Assembly (NCBI GenBank): GCA_005788065.1
Contig: SXZD01000186.1
Location: 1-8,396, forward strand
Reading direction: 5' to 3'
Length of the DNA: 8,396 nt
Source of the DNA: Burkholderiales bacterium
GTDB taxonomy: Bacteria > Pseudomonadota > Gammaproteobacteria > Burkholderiales > Burkholderiaceae_B
In this document: one piece after another, positions 1 to 6,020 of the stretch
Layout of the letters: every line of letters starts with the position of its first letter
Position numbering within the stretch: the first letter of the stretch is position 1
Position numbers and translations under genes: made by a program
The notes under the pieces: model-generated
The model's database searches: none
The model's input: the letters and a program-made list of their open reading frames with translations, nothing else
What the model was told of the DNA's origin: nothing

Positions 1-1033
1 CCTCGCCCACCACGATGCGGTCAGGACGCCTGCGCAGACTGTTCTTCACCAGATCGCGGATGGTCACAGCGCCTGCGCCTTCCTGCCCGCCCGGCCTGCT
101 TTCAAGCCGCACGACGTGGGCGTGATTCAGTCGCAGTTCTGCCGTGTCTTCCACGGTGATGATGCGCTCGCCCGGTGTGATGAATTCTGCCAGCACGTTC
201 AGAAGCAATGTCTTGCCAGTGGACGTTGCACCACTGACCACCAGATTGCAGTGCGCCCGCACAGCAGCCTGCAGCAGATCCATCACTGGCCGGTTGTAGG
301 CACCCAGCCCGAGCAGGTCTTCCGGTGTCAGTGGCTGCGCCCTGAACTTGCGGATGCTGACTACCACGCCATCGCGCGCAAGTGGTGCGATGATGACGTT
401 CAGTCGGCTGCCATCCGGCAGACGTGCGTCAACCATGGGGGAAGATTCGTCCAGCCGTCGGCCCACCGGCGCCAATATGCGTCGGATGATGCGCAGCAGG
501 TGTGCGTTGTCGATAAAGCGGGTGCTCACGCGCTCCATGGTGCCGTGACGGGACACATATACGTTGCGGTAACCGTTGATCATGATGTCCTCAACGGCCG
601 GGTCTCCCAGCAGGTCTTCCAGTGGACCGAAGCCCGAAATCTCTTTGATGAGGGTATCGGCAACCGAATATACCTCTGAGTCGTTCAGCGGTATCTGCTG
701 GCCATAAATGAATGCCTGCACTTCGCTGTCGATGAAGTCGCGCACGCCATTGGCATCGAGTTGCGCAAAAGTGGCGCCGCGCTTTTCAATCAGGCTGAGA
801 ATGTGTTCATGCGCCATTTCGCGCACGCTCTGCAAAACAGGATTACCTTCCGGTGGGGCTGTTTCGGCTTTGTTGGCAAAGCCGATATCGTCCATCATGC
901 TTTGGCTGGCCAGCCGGGGGCGTTCACGGATGGTCTGCTTGTTCTGCGGGGTCTCGGGCGTGCTCTCGGCATTACTGCTGTTGTCGTCGTTTGGGCGGAA
1001 CAGCGGATCTTCGCCGAAGAGAATGTCGCTCAT
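1..1033 (-). CDS. cpaF: Tad pilus assembly ATPase CpaF/TadA (3' part cut off by the window edge)
   Basis: This is the secretion-superfamily hexameric ATPase that powers Flp pilus assembly from the cytoplasmic face of the inner membrane. 344 codons are visible and the frame runs open off position 1. The first ~60 residues are polar and acidic. The CpaF/VirB11 core follows: ARLPDGSRLN at about 203-212, Walker A GATSTGKT at 268-275, the Asp box VEDTAEL at 294-300, and RRPDRIVVGE at 335-344, which is the start of the Walker B/His-box region. The remaining C-terminal part lies outside the window. The start ATG (1031-1033) overlaps the cpaE stop in an ATGA and has GGAG 8 nt upstream, which supports both the start and translational coupling. 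Walker A has S-T where the family usually has G-S, and the residue after GKT is Leu rather than Thr; the essential K274 and T275 remain. VirB11 or PilB-type ATPases are alternatives, but the gene context settles on CpaF. Confidence 0.95.
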   Translation of the reverse strand, partial: MSDILFGEDPLFRPNDDNSSNAESTPETPQNKQTIRERPRLASQSMMDDIGFANKAETAPPEGNPVLQSVREMAHEHILSLIEKRGATFAQLDANGVRDFIDSEVQAFIYGQQIPLNDSEVYSVADTLIKEISGFGPLEDLLGDPAVEDIMINGYRNVYVSRHGTMERVSTRFIDNAHLLRIIRRILAPVGRRLDESSPMVDARLPDGSRLNVIIAPLARDGVVVSIRKFRAQPLTPEDLLGLGAYNRPVMDLLQAAVRAHCNLVVSGATSTGKTLLLNVLAEFITPGERIITVEDTAELRLNHAHVVRLESRPGGQEGAGAVTIRDLVKNSLRRRPDRIVVGE

Positions 1034-2253
1034 GCTTTTCTCCACTGCTTGAGCAGGCCGCCCACGGTGTCAACCAAACTGCCTGCACCTGCTTTGGCGG
1101 ACCGGTTGCCGCTGCCCAGGCCGATTTCAGATGCAATATGCGCAATCGCTTTCGAGTAGGGGTCGCGCGGGTCGGCCAGACTGAGCACACGGCCGAGGTT
1201 GACCGATTCAATCAACTGCGCGCGGCGAGAGGGGATGCTGAAATGCCGCTTCGGATTGAGTTTGCCCACCACATGCTCTGCTGTCAGGCTCAGACCGGGG
1301 TCATACTGATTGAATACCAGGTTGATACGGTCTGATGCGACGCCGCGGTCCGCCAGTGCTTTGAACAGTTCCGAACATGAGACCACCTTGGGCACGCACT
1401 GGTCTGTCAAGACGACGATGGTGTCGGCCGTGTAGAGCAGGTTGGCAACGAAGTCGTTGTTGGTGAAACCGCACAGGTCAATGACGGCCGTGCTGAAAAA
1501 CGATTTGATGAGATTGAGGAACTTCAGTGCATCCTGCGACGAGATTTCGCGCAGGTCTGCAATATTGCGCGGCAGCGACAATAGGGCCAGTCCTGTCTCC
1601 GGATTGCGTTTGAAAGCGGTGCGGGCCAGATTGCTGTCAAAGCGGCGCAGATTGCGCACGCATTCGACAAAGTCCATGGTGCCCTGTTTTTCTTCGCAGG
1701 GCAGGTGTATCTGCCCGTCGCCCAGCGGCAACCCGAAATCCAGCAACAGCACGTCATCTTCGTTGCTGCGGCGCAATTGCGAGGCGAGGTTGACCGAGAA
1801 GGTGGTGGCGCCCACGCCGGCGCGTGCGCCCAATACGGCCACCACATGCCCTTGCTGTTCGGCATTGGTGCTTGCGGCATCGGACTGGTCGCCCGTGCGC
1901 TGCAAAATGCTTTGTGCTTCTGTTGCAGGGGCTTCGATGTCCAGAAAATCCTTGGCACCGGCGCGCAGCGCCACCATCAGGGTTTCGGCTGCTGATTTGC
2001 GGCCCAGTGCCAACACGGGCAGGCGTTGTTCGATGGTGTGCAGTTGCTCCACCACGGTCAAAGGATCGAAGCCCGATTGCGGCGTGAAGTCCACCACGGC
2101 CACCTTGGGGCCGACCAGTTTGACGCGCTGGGCCACCGCTTCAAAATTGCCGGATTCCTTGATGACCAAAAATTTGTCCGAGCACACCTCGTTGAGCCAC
2201 ACCCAGTGGCTGTCGTCGGTGGTCAGCAGCAGGAGTTTAGGCGTTGCTGGCAT
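1030..2253 (-). CDS. cpaE: Tad pilus localisation protein CpaE/TadZ, ParA/MinD-like
   Basis: The CpaE/TadZ family places the Tad machine at a cell site, often a pole. The 407 residues show a receiver-like N-terminal domain (about 5-115), with acidic D13/D14 and VVDF giving D55 at the phospho-acceptor position. A ParA/MinD-type domain follows from about 136. Its P-loop GARAGVGATT (142-151) lacks both lysines of a classical deviant Walker A: the signature Lys is R144 and the P-loop Lys is A149. LLLDFGLPLGDG (169-180) corresponds to the switch/Walker A' aspartate region, and VVLTDQCVPKV (280-290) to a later conserved strand. ATP hydrolysis may therefore be weak or absent, as is known for other divergent TadZ proteins. 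The start has a very strong SD, AAGGAGG, formed partly from the cpaC stop codon. The gap to cpaC is 15 bp, and the 3' end overlaps cpaF by 4 bp. Confidence 0.93.
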   Translation of the reverse strand: MPATPKLLLLTTDDSHWVWLNEVCSDKFLVIKESGNFEAVAQRVKLVGPKVAVVDFTPQSGFDPLTVVEQLHTIEQRLPVLALGRKSAAETLMVALRAGAKDFLDIEAPATEAQSILQRTGDQSDAASTNAEQQGHVVAVLGARAGVGATTFSVNLASQLRRSNEDDVLLLDFGLPLGDGQIHLPCEEKQGTMDFVECVRNLRRFDSNLARTAFKRNPETGLALLSLPRNIADLREISSQDALKFLNLIKSFFSTAVIDLCGFTNNDFVANLLYTADTIVVLTDQCVPKVVSCSELFKALADRGVASDRINLVFNQYDPGLSLTAEHVVGKLNPKRHFSIPSRRAQLIESVNLGRVLSLADPRDPYSKAIAHIASEIGLGSGNRSAKAGAGSLVDTVGGLLKQWRKA

Positions 2254-2271
2254 GGTGGTGCGCCCTCCTTA
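2254..2271 (-). promoter_or_regulatory. Strong Shine-Dalgarno for cpaE fused to the cpaC stop codon
   Basis: On the minus strand the cpaC TAA stop runs straight into a near-perfect ribosome binding site (TAAGGAGGG), followed by about ten bases and the cpaE ATG. It is the strongest ribosome binding site in the operon. It fixes the cpaE start and suggests relatively high or independent translation of CpaE compared with its neighbours. Confidence 0.75.
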
Positions 2272-3858
2272 CCGCGAAAAGCCGGGCAGGCTGCCATCGC
2301 CGGAGGGCAGGAACATCTGTCCCCAGCCCGGGCGCGTGGCCACAGCGGGGCCACCGGGTAGTGGCATGGCCGGTGCGCCTTTGGCGCGGGGTTTCACAAA
2401 ACGCGGTGTGGCAATGATCAGCAGTTCCTTGTCCTGTTTTTCATAGGCCACGTTGCGGAAAAATCCGCCGAGTATCGGCAGGTCTGCCAGCACCGGAAAC
2501 TTCTGCACGGTCGAACTGATGTTGCTGCTGATCAGTCCCCCGATGACAAAGCTTTCTCCGTCGCCCAACTCGACAGTGGTTTCAGCGCGGCGGGTGAGGA
2601 TGGCCGGGATGTTGAAGCCATTGACGGTGACGGCATTGTTGCGGTCCAGATCGCTGACCTCAGGTGCTACTTTCAGGGCAATGGTGTTGGACGACAGGAT
2701 GGTCGGTGTGAAGCCCAGACGGATGCCGAATTCCTTGAACTGTATGGTGAAGGTGGCCGTACCAGCGGCACCGGACGGAACCGGGATCGGTATTTCGCCA
2801 CCGGCCAGGAAAGAGGCCGATTGTCCGGATTGCGCAACCAGCGTCGGTTCTGCCAGCACGCGGGCAACCCCCTCACTTTGCAGTGCGGTCAATTGCGCCA
2901 TCAGGGATCTGGGACCTGTGCGGTTGTAGGTGATGGCCAGTGCCTGATTGATGGCGCTGCCGCCGCCCGTCATCGCAGCCGATCCGAAACCGAAAGCCAG
3001 ATCGCCGTTGACCTTGTTGAAGTTGATGCCCAGACGCTGGATATCGTTGCGGCTGAATTCAACCACCTTCACATCGACCTGAACGGTGCCGGGTGTGGAC
3101 AGCGTTGTTGCGTCGGTCAGTTCGACCGGTTTGCCGCCAACGGTGCTTTTGGCGAGGTTATCCTTTGCCTGTTGATAGGCTGTTACATTGCTGATGGCAC
3201 CTTCCATGCGGACGGCATTGCCTTTGGTCTGAAGTGTCAGTCCCGGCACGTTTGACAACGGTATCAGTTGGGGTGCGTTGACGGTCAGGCTGTAGCCCAT
3301 CGGTTTGTCTGACCCACGGCTCCACACCATCAGTGAGGTGGCGCCTGACTGTTTGGCCACGATCAGCAGCGCAGCACCTTTCGCACCCTTGCTCACGGGC
3401 TTGAGCACCGTGACCTCTGCGATCTCCGGGTCGGCAATGGCCACGCGTGCCGGCAGATCGGGCAGGGCGATGATGCGCTGAGAACCGGGGCCCAGTTCCA
3501 GTGGCGTTTCAGCCACATCCACAGGGCCATCCTGTCCGGCCTGAGCTTGCATCAGCGGTTGTGCAGCGATGCTTGTCGCTGCAGCAGCGTTGGTCTTGCT
3601 TGCCGACGGCTTCTCAGCAGCGGGGGCAGGGCGTGGTGCGGGGGCCAATGCGGTCGGTGTCGGGGTGGGCTGCGCGGGTGTTGTTTTTGCCGGTTTTGCG
3701 GTGCCCGTTGTCTGGCTTGAAGGGGCCGGAGTCGTGACGGTGATGCTCATCGGCACCTTGTAGCTCAGACTCTGCGGGTTGGCCGTTGCCGGAGCGGCAG
3801 TCGCAGCACTGGCCATGCAGGCCAGGGCGATGAGGCGGGGGCGGTGCGTGAGTTTCAT
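2269..3858 (-). CDS. cpaC: Tad pilus outer-membrane secretin CpaC/RcpA
   Basis: This is the secretin of the Tad system, forming the gated outer-membrane channel for the Flp pilus. The 529 residues start with a signal peptide (basic KLTHRPR, then hydrophobic LIALACMASAATAA, likely cut near residues 22-27). A Pro/Ala/Thr-rich low-complexity linker follows at about 43-100. Next comes the pilus-assembly N-terminal domain (about 117-195, with RIIALPDLPARVAIADPEIAEVTV and LMVWSRG), then a short BON/N1-like segment (about 203-250). The secretin core occupies about 260-490, with VARVLAEPTLVAQSGQSASF, GGEIPIPVPSG, EFGIRLGF, and the C-terminal PVLADLPILGGFFRN signature at 455-469. The ATG (3856-3858) overlaps the cpaB stop in an ATGA, with GAGG upstream. 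No lipobox Cys is seen, so insertion may need a separate pilotin. The Pro-rich linker is longer than I would expect; otherwise it is typical. Confidence 0.95.
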   Translation of the reverse strand: MKLTHRPRLIALACMASAATAAPATANPQSLSYKVPMSITVTTPAPSSQTTGTAKPAKTTPAQPTPTPTALAPAPRPAPAAEKPSASKTNAAAATSIAAQPLMQAQAGQDGPVDVAETPLELGPGSQRIIALPDLPARVAIADPEIAEVTVLKPVSKGAKGAALLIVAKQSGATSLMVWSRGSDKPMGYSLTVNAPQLIPLSNVPGLTLQTKGNAVRMEGAISNVTAYQQAKDNLAKSTVGGKPVELTDATTLSTPGTVQVDVKVVEFSRNDIQRLGINFNKVNGDLAFGFGSAAMTGGGSAINQALAITYNRTGPRSLMAQLTALQSEGVARVLAEPTLVAQSGQSASFLAGGEIPIPVPSGAAGTATFTIQFKEFGIRLGFTPTILSSNTIALKVAPEVSDLDRNNAVTVNGFNIPAILTRRAETTVELGDGESFVIGGLISSNISSTVQKFPVLADLPILGGFFRNVAYEKQDKELLIIATPRFVKPRAKGAPAMPLPGGPAVATRPGWGQMFLPSGDGSLPGFSR

Positions 3859-4853
3859 TGTGCCGCCTCGCTGGTGGTTTTTCCGCGTCGGATCATTTCT
3901 GTTTTAGGGATTTCTTCGCGAGCTTCTTTTTTGGCGGACTTGCTGCCATCCGAACGGGGTCCCGGGTTGGGGGCTGCGCTGGCAGGCGTGCCGGCAGGGC
4001 GTGGCGTGGGTCCGCCGACCACGCTTTCCATGCCCAATCCGGCATAGGCTTTATCATCCGCGCTGAGCGGCTCCGGTGGTGTCTTTTTGTCCTTGGGTTC
4101 TTTTTTCTTCAGCAGGGCCACTGGTTCCGGAAAGGTGTCGCGCGCGGCAACGGCGCTGTCTTCGGGATTGCGCAGGGCCAGCATCAGATTGCCCTGCTGC
4201 TGCGCGAGCAGAAGCAGGTTCACGTCATCAACAGGTACCTCGAGCGTGACGTTGCGCAGGTTGGCCGTCTGCGCATTGCTGTTGGCATTGCCGTTGGCAT
4301 CGCCTTCTTTGCTCTCTGTCAGGCCGACGACTTTCGGGCCTACGGTGATGACACGCAGGCGGGCCAGGATCTGGCGGGACTGGGTCGAACCCACGTCGCG
4401 GTCATCGCGGCGGAATACAGAAAACACATCCACGATATCGCCCGGCTTCAGGCGTCCGACGCCGGCAAGCTGCTCGTCAATACGTACCGCAACCGCGCGG
4501 TGGCCGGGACGCACCTGCGTGGCCAGCGGGCTGGTTTCAAAGGCAGTCTGCGTGAGTTTTTGTCCCTGCGGTACCGTGAGCACCGGAATGCGACCGATGA
4601 CGTCATTGACGTCACTGAAGGTGCCTTCCTGTTTTTGCGGAATACGTTCGATGGTCAACATGTCGCCCTGTACCGGTTCGCCGAATGGCAAGGTTGCTTT
4701 TGCAACGACAGTCGGAAACCCGACCTCTTCCGGTTTGACCGGCGTGGCCGATTGGGCAGGGGGTGCCGCAGGACGGCTGAGCATCGCCGTCATGATGAGC
4801 ACAATACCCGCGAGCAGCAACAGTGCTGCGACGATCTTCAGTTTGCCCGTCAT
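3855..4853 (-). CDS. cpaB: Tad pilus assembly protein CpaB/RcpC (SAF domain)
   Basis: CpaB/RcpC is a periplasmic, inner-membrane-anchored partner of the secretin in Tad pilus biogenesis. The 332 residues have an N-terminal membrane anchor (about 5-25), a SAF-type domain (about 45-108, FPTVVAKATLPFGEPVQGD onward), and the RcpC/CpaB domain (about 113-230). The latter opens with VRPGHRAVAVRIDE and contains GRLKPGDIVDVF at 133-144. A G/N/A-rich repeat interrupts it at 184-195. From about 245 the tail is Lys/Pro-rich and probably disordered, ending with EMIRRGKTTSEA, which resembles the usual CpaB C-terminal motif (EVIRG-like). The start codon is 13 bp after tadE with only a weak AAAGA SD, so coupling with tadE is likely. 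The stop overlaps the cpaC start. Confidence 0.93.
   Translation of the reverse strand: MTGKLKIVAALLLLAGIVLIMTAMLSRPAAPPAQSATPVKPEEVGFPTVVAKATLPFGEPVQGDMLTIERIPQKQEGTFSDVNDVIGRIPVLTVPQGQKLTQTAFETSPLATQVRPGHRAVAVRIDEQLAGVGRLKPGDIVDVFSVFRRDDRDVGSTQSRQILARLRVITVGPKVVGLTESKEGDANGNANSNAQTANLRNVTLEVPVDDVNLLLLAQQQGNLMLALRNPEDSAVAARDTFPEPVALLKKKEPKDKKTPPEPLSADDKAYAGLGMESVVGGPTPRPAGTPASAAPNPGPRSDGSKSAKKEAREEIPKTEMIRRGKTTSEAAQ
4269..4304 (-). repeat. Three imperfect 12-bp tandem repeats inside cpaB
   Basis: On the coding strand three 12-mers follow one another: GGCGATGCCAAC, GGCAATGCCAAC and AGCAATGCGCAG. They encode GDAN, GNAN and SNAQ (CpaB residues 184-195). The first two differ at one base. The unit is a multiple of three, so copy-number change would keep the frame and only lengthen a probably surface-exposed loop. 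Confidence 0.7.
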
Positions 4854-4866
4854 GTGTCTTTGAGTT

Positions 4867-5367
4867 CTAGTTTTCGTATAAGGCGGATGCAGAAGCGCTC
4901 AGCATTGCTGGCACGAGCTTCTCCATACCCGGCAAAAGAATGATAGCCGGGTTGCTTGCGAATGGGTAGTTGATTGTCACGCGGACGCAGGCGAACCCAT
5001 CGTTTGTGGTTAATTGCGTATTGCCGCAGGAGGCCGGCGTGAGGTTGGTCTGGATGCTGGGCGTCTGTATCTTGTCGCGGATGGATGTGGGCAATGCACC
5101 CATGATGTCGTTGATGCGCCGGGATGCCAGTTGGTCACGTGGGGTACTGCTGCTGATGATGGCGGCACGACTGCCTTCGGCTGCTGCAAACGTGATGGTT
5201 TGCTGCACCAGAAACACCAGTGAGTACACGACCAACAGGTAGATGCACAGCAGGATGGCCGGAAACGTCAGGATGAACTCGACAGCGGATGCGCCACGTT
5301 GTGAACGCATCCCGGGTGGGTGCGCGCGTCGTGATCGTGATGGCATTGCACAGCGCTCGCGTTGCAT
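4867..5367 (-). CDS. tadE: TadE-family pseudopilin
   Basis: TadE-like proteins are minor pilin-like components needed for Flp pilus biogenesis. They are processed like prepilins and held in the inner membrane. The 166-residue product has a basic leader ending at G25, then ASAVEF, giving Glu at +5 (E30) of the predicted mature protein as in class IVb pilins. A hydrophobic helix spans about 31-55 (FILTFPAILLCIYLLVVYSL). The family-typical AAAEGSRAA follows at 61-69. The periplasmic part has two cysteines, C114 and C127, that could form a disulfide. I keep the first ATG (5365-5367), 20 bp after flp2, with a weak ACAGG upstream. Starts at M8 (5346) or M20 (5310) are possible and would leave the mature protein unchanged. 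TadF or TadG are less likely given the length and the EGSRAA motif. Confidence 0.88.
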   Translation of the reverse strand: MQRERCAMPSRSRRAHPPGMRSQRGASAVEFILTFPAILLCIYLLVVYSLVFLVQQTITFAAAEGSRAAIISSSTPRDQLASRRINDIMGALPTSIRDKIQTPSIQTNLTPASCGNTQLTTNDGFACVRVTINYPFASNPAIILLPGMEKLVPAMLSASASALYEN

Positions 5368-5387
5368 AATGCCTGTCTCAAGGGCGC

Positions 5388-5570
5388 TTATTGCGACCCG
5401 CCATTGGCCGAGTTGGTGACCTTGTTGCCTACCGACGTGAATGCCTCGGACAACTTAGGGCCAAACAGATTGACTGCAGCCAGCGCCGCACCGGCGATGA
5501 CTGCAATCAGGATGGCGTACTCGACCATGGAGGCGCCCAACTGCCTGCGATGTTGAGGTTTGCGCAACAT
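5388..5570 (-). CDS. flp: Flp-type major pilin, second tandem copy
   Basis: This is a 60-residue prepilin of the Flp/Fap family (type IVb pilin). The leader MLRKPQHRRQLG ends at G12. The mature N-terminus ASMVEYAILIAVIAG carries the diagnostic Glu-Tyr at +5/+6 and the long hydrophobic assembly helix. The C-terminal part FGPKLSEAFTSVGNKVTN is amphipathic. It matches the upstream flp copy at 40 of 45 aligned mature positions. The ATG directly follows the stop of the first copy (TAAATG), and no Shine-Dalgarno is visible, so translation probably depends on coupling to the upstream pilin. The extra tail GGSQ is absent from the other copy. Prepilin cleavage would need a TadV/CpaA-type peptidase, which is not encoded here. 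Confidence 0.93.
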   Translation of the reverse strand: MLRKPQHRRQLGASMVEYAILIAVIAGAALAAVNLFGPKLSEAFTSVGNKVTNSANGGSQ

Positions 5571-5738
5571 TTATTTGGCAGCGTTGGTGACTTTGGAGCC
5601 GACCGATGTGAATGCTTCGGACAACTTGGGCCCGAAGATGTTCAGTGCGGCCAGTGCTGCGCCAGCAATCACGGCAATCAGAATGGCGTATTCGACCATG
5701 GATGCGCCACGGGATTTTTTCTTTGCTACCAGTTTCAT
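5571..5738 (-). CDS. flp: Flp-type major pilin, first gene of the tad operon
   Basis: This is a 55-residue Flp prepilin: leader MKLVAKKKSRG (cut after G11), mature start ASMVEYAILIAVIAGAALAA with Glu +5 and Tyr +6, then FGPKLSEAFTSVGSKVTNAAK. It is the likely main subunit of the pilus fibre. The frame is open upstream to an ATG at 5957, but the start at 5738 is clearly preferred. It has AAGGA 8 nt upstream and gives the short basic leader typical of Flp, whereas the longer form would put about 73 extra residues before the prepilin cleavage site. It heads the operon, next to a 282-bp divergent intergenic region with an inverted repeat about 40-65 bp upstream. Confidence 0.94.
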   Translation of the reverse strand: MKLVAKKKSRGASMVEYAILIAVIAGAALAALNIFGPKLSEAFTSVGSKVTNAAK

Positions 5739-6020
5739 ATGTGTGTCCTTCATTGTAGTAGTGGATGTTCTCATGCCAATGTGGAACGATGCCATACACA
5801 TTGACAGTTGGAAATCAGTAAAGTTCTTAGTGATTGTGCTGATATACGCATTATCGGCAGGGCCAAGCGGGCGCACCACCCGCATGATGAGGGGGAGTGA
5901 GCGGACTTGGCTGCTCATCTTCAAACCGCAGCCGTTTGATATAAGATACCGAGACATTCAATTGATGAGGCATGCGCATTGTGATTTTTTGTCAAAAACA
6001 CACATGAGTGCCCGCTGACC
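5739..6020. promoter_or_regulatory. Divergent intergenic region between the tad operon and the EcsC-like gene
   Basis: These 282 bp separate the first flp gene (minus) from the 6021 gene (plus), so promoters for both directions should lie here. The region is AT-richer than the flanking genes, especially around 5935-5965 and 5980-6000. I could not find a convincing sigma-70 -35/-10 pair or a sigma-54 GG-N10-GC element on either strand. A strong flp SD (AAGGA) sits at the left end, and a 7-bp inverted repeat lies at 5777-5803. The call rests on position, not on a recognised promoter. Confidence 0.5.
5777..5803. repeat. Inverted repeat upstream of flp
   Basis: CAATGTG (5777-5783) is matched by its exact reverse complement CACATTG (5797-5803) across a 13-base spacer. 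It sits about 39-65 bp before the flp start. It could be an operator for a dimeric regulator or a hairpin in the flp 5' leader. No regulator family is identifiable from the motif alone. Confidence 0.4.

Noticed and set aside
1442..2446. Long plus-strand open frame (334 codons) opposite cpaE and cpaC
   Set aside because: It is antisense to well-supported Tad genes. The product is Ser/Arg-rich and low complexity, typical of a shadow frame.
3858..4943. Long plus-strand open frame (361 codons) opposite cpaB and tadE
   Set aside because: It is antisense to clearly recognisable CpaB and TadE, has no domain-like composition, and is explained by GC-rich codon bias on the other strand.
5739..5957. 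Upstream extension of the first Flp prepilin to an ATG at 5957
   Set aside because: It would put about 73 extra residues before the prepilin cleavage site. The internal ATG at 5738 has a good SD and gives a normal leader.
5990..5995. Perfect TTGACA on the minus strand as a -35 box for the tad operon
   Set aside because: No acceptable -10 hexamer lies at 16-18 bp (the 17-bp position reads TGCCTC), and it is about 250 bp from flp.
5980..5996. TGTGA-N7-TCAAA as a CRP-like site
   Set aside because: The spacing is one base off the TGTGA-N6-TCACA consensus and the right half is poor; it lies in a simple T/A-rich stretch.
6004..6018. Tiny upstream frame (ATG AGT GCC CGC TGA) before the EcsC-like gene
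   Set aside because: It is four codons with no SD; such frames are expected by chance and nothing suggests a leader peptide.
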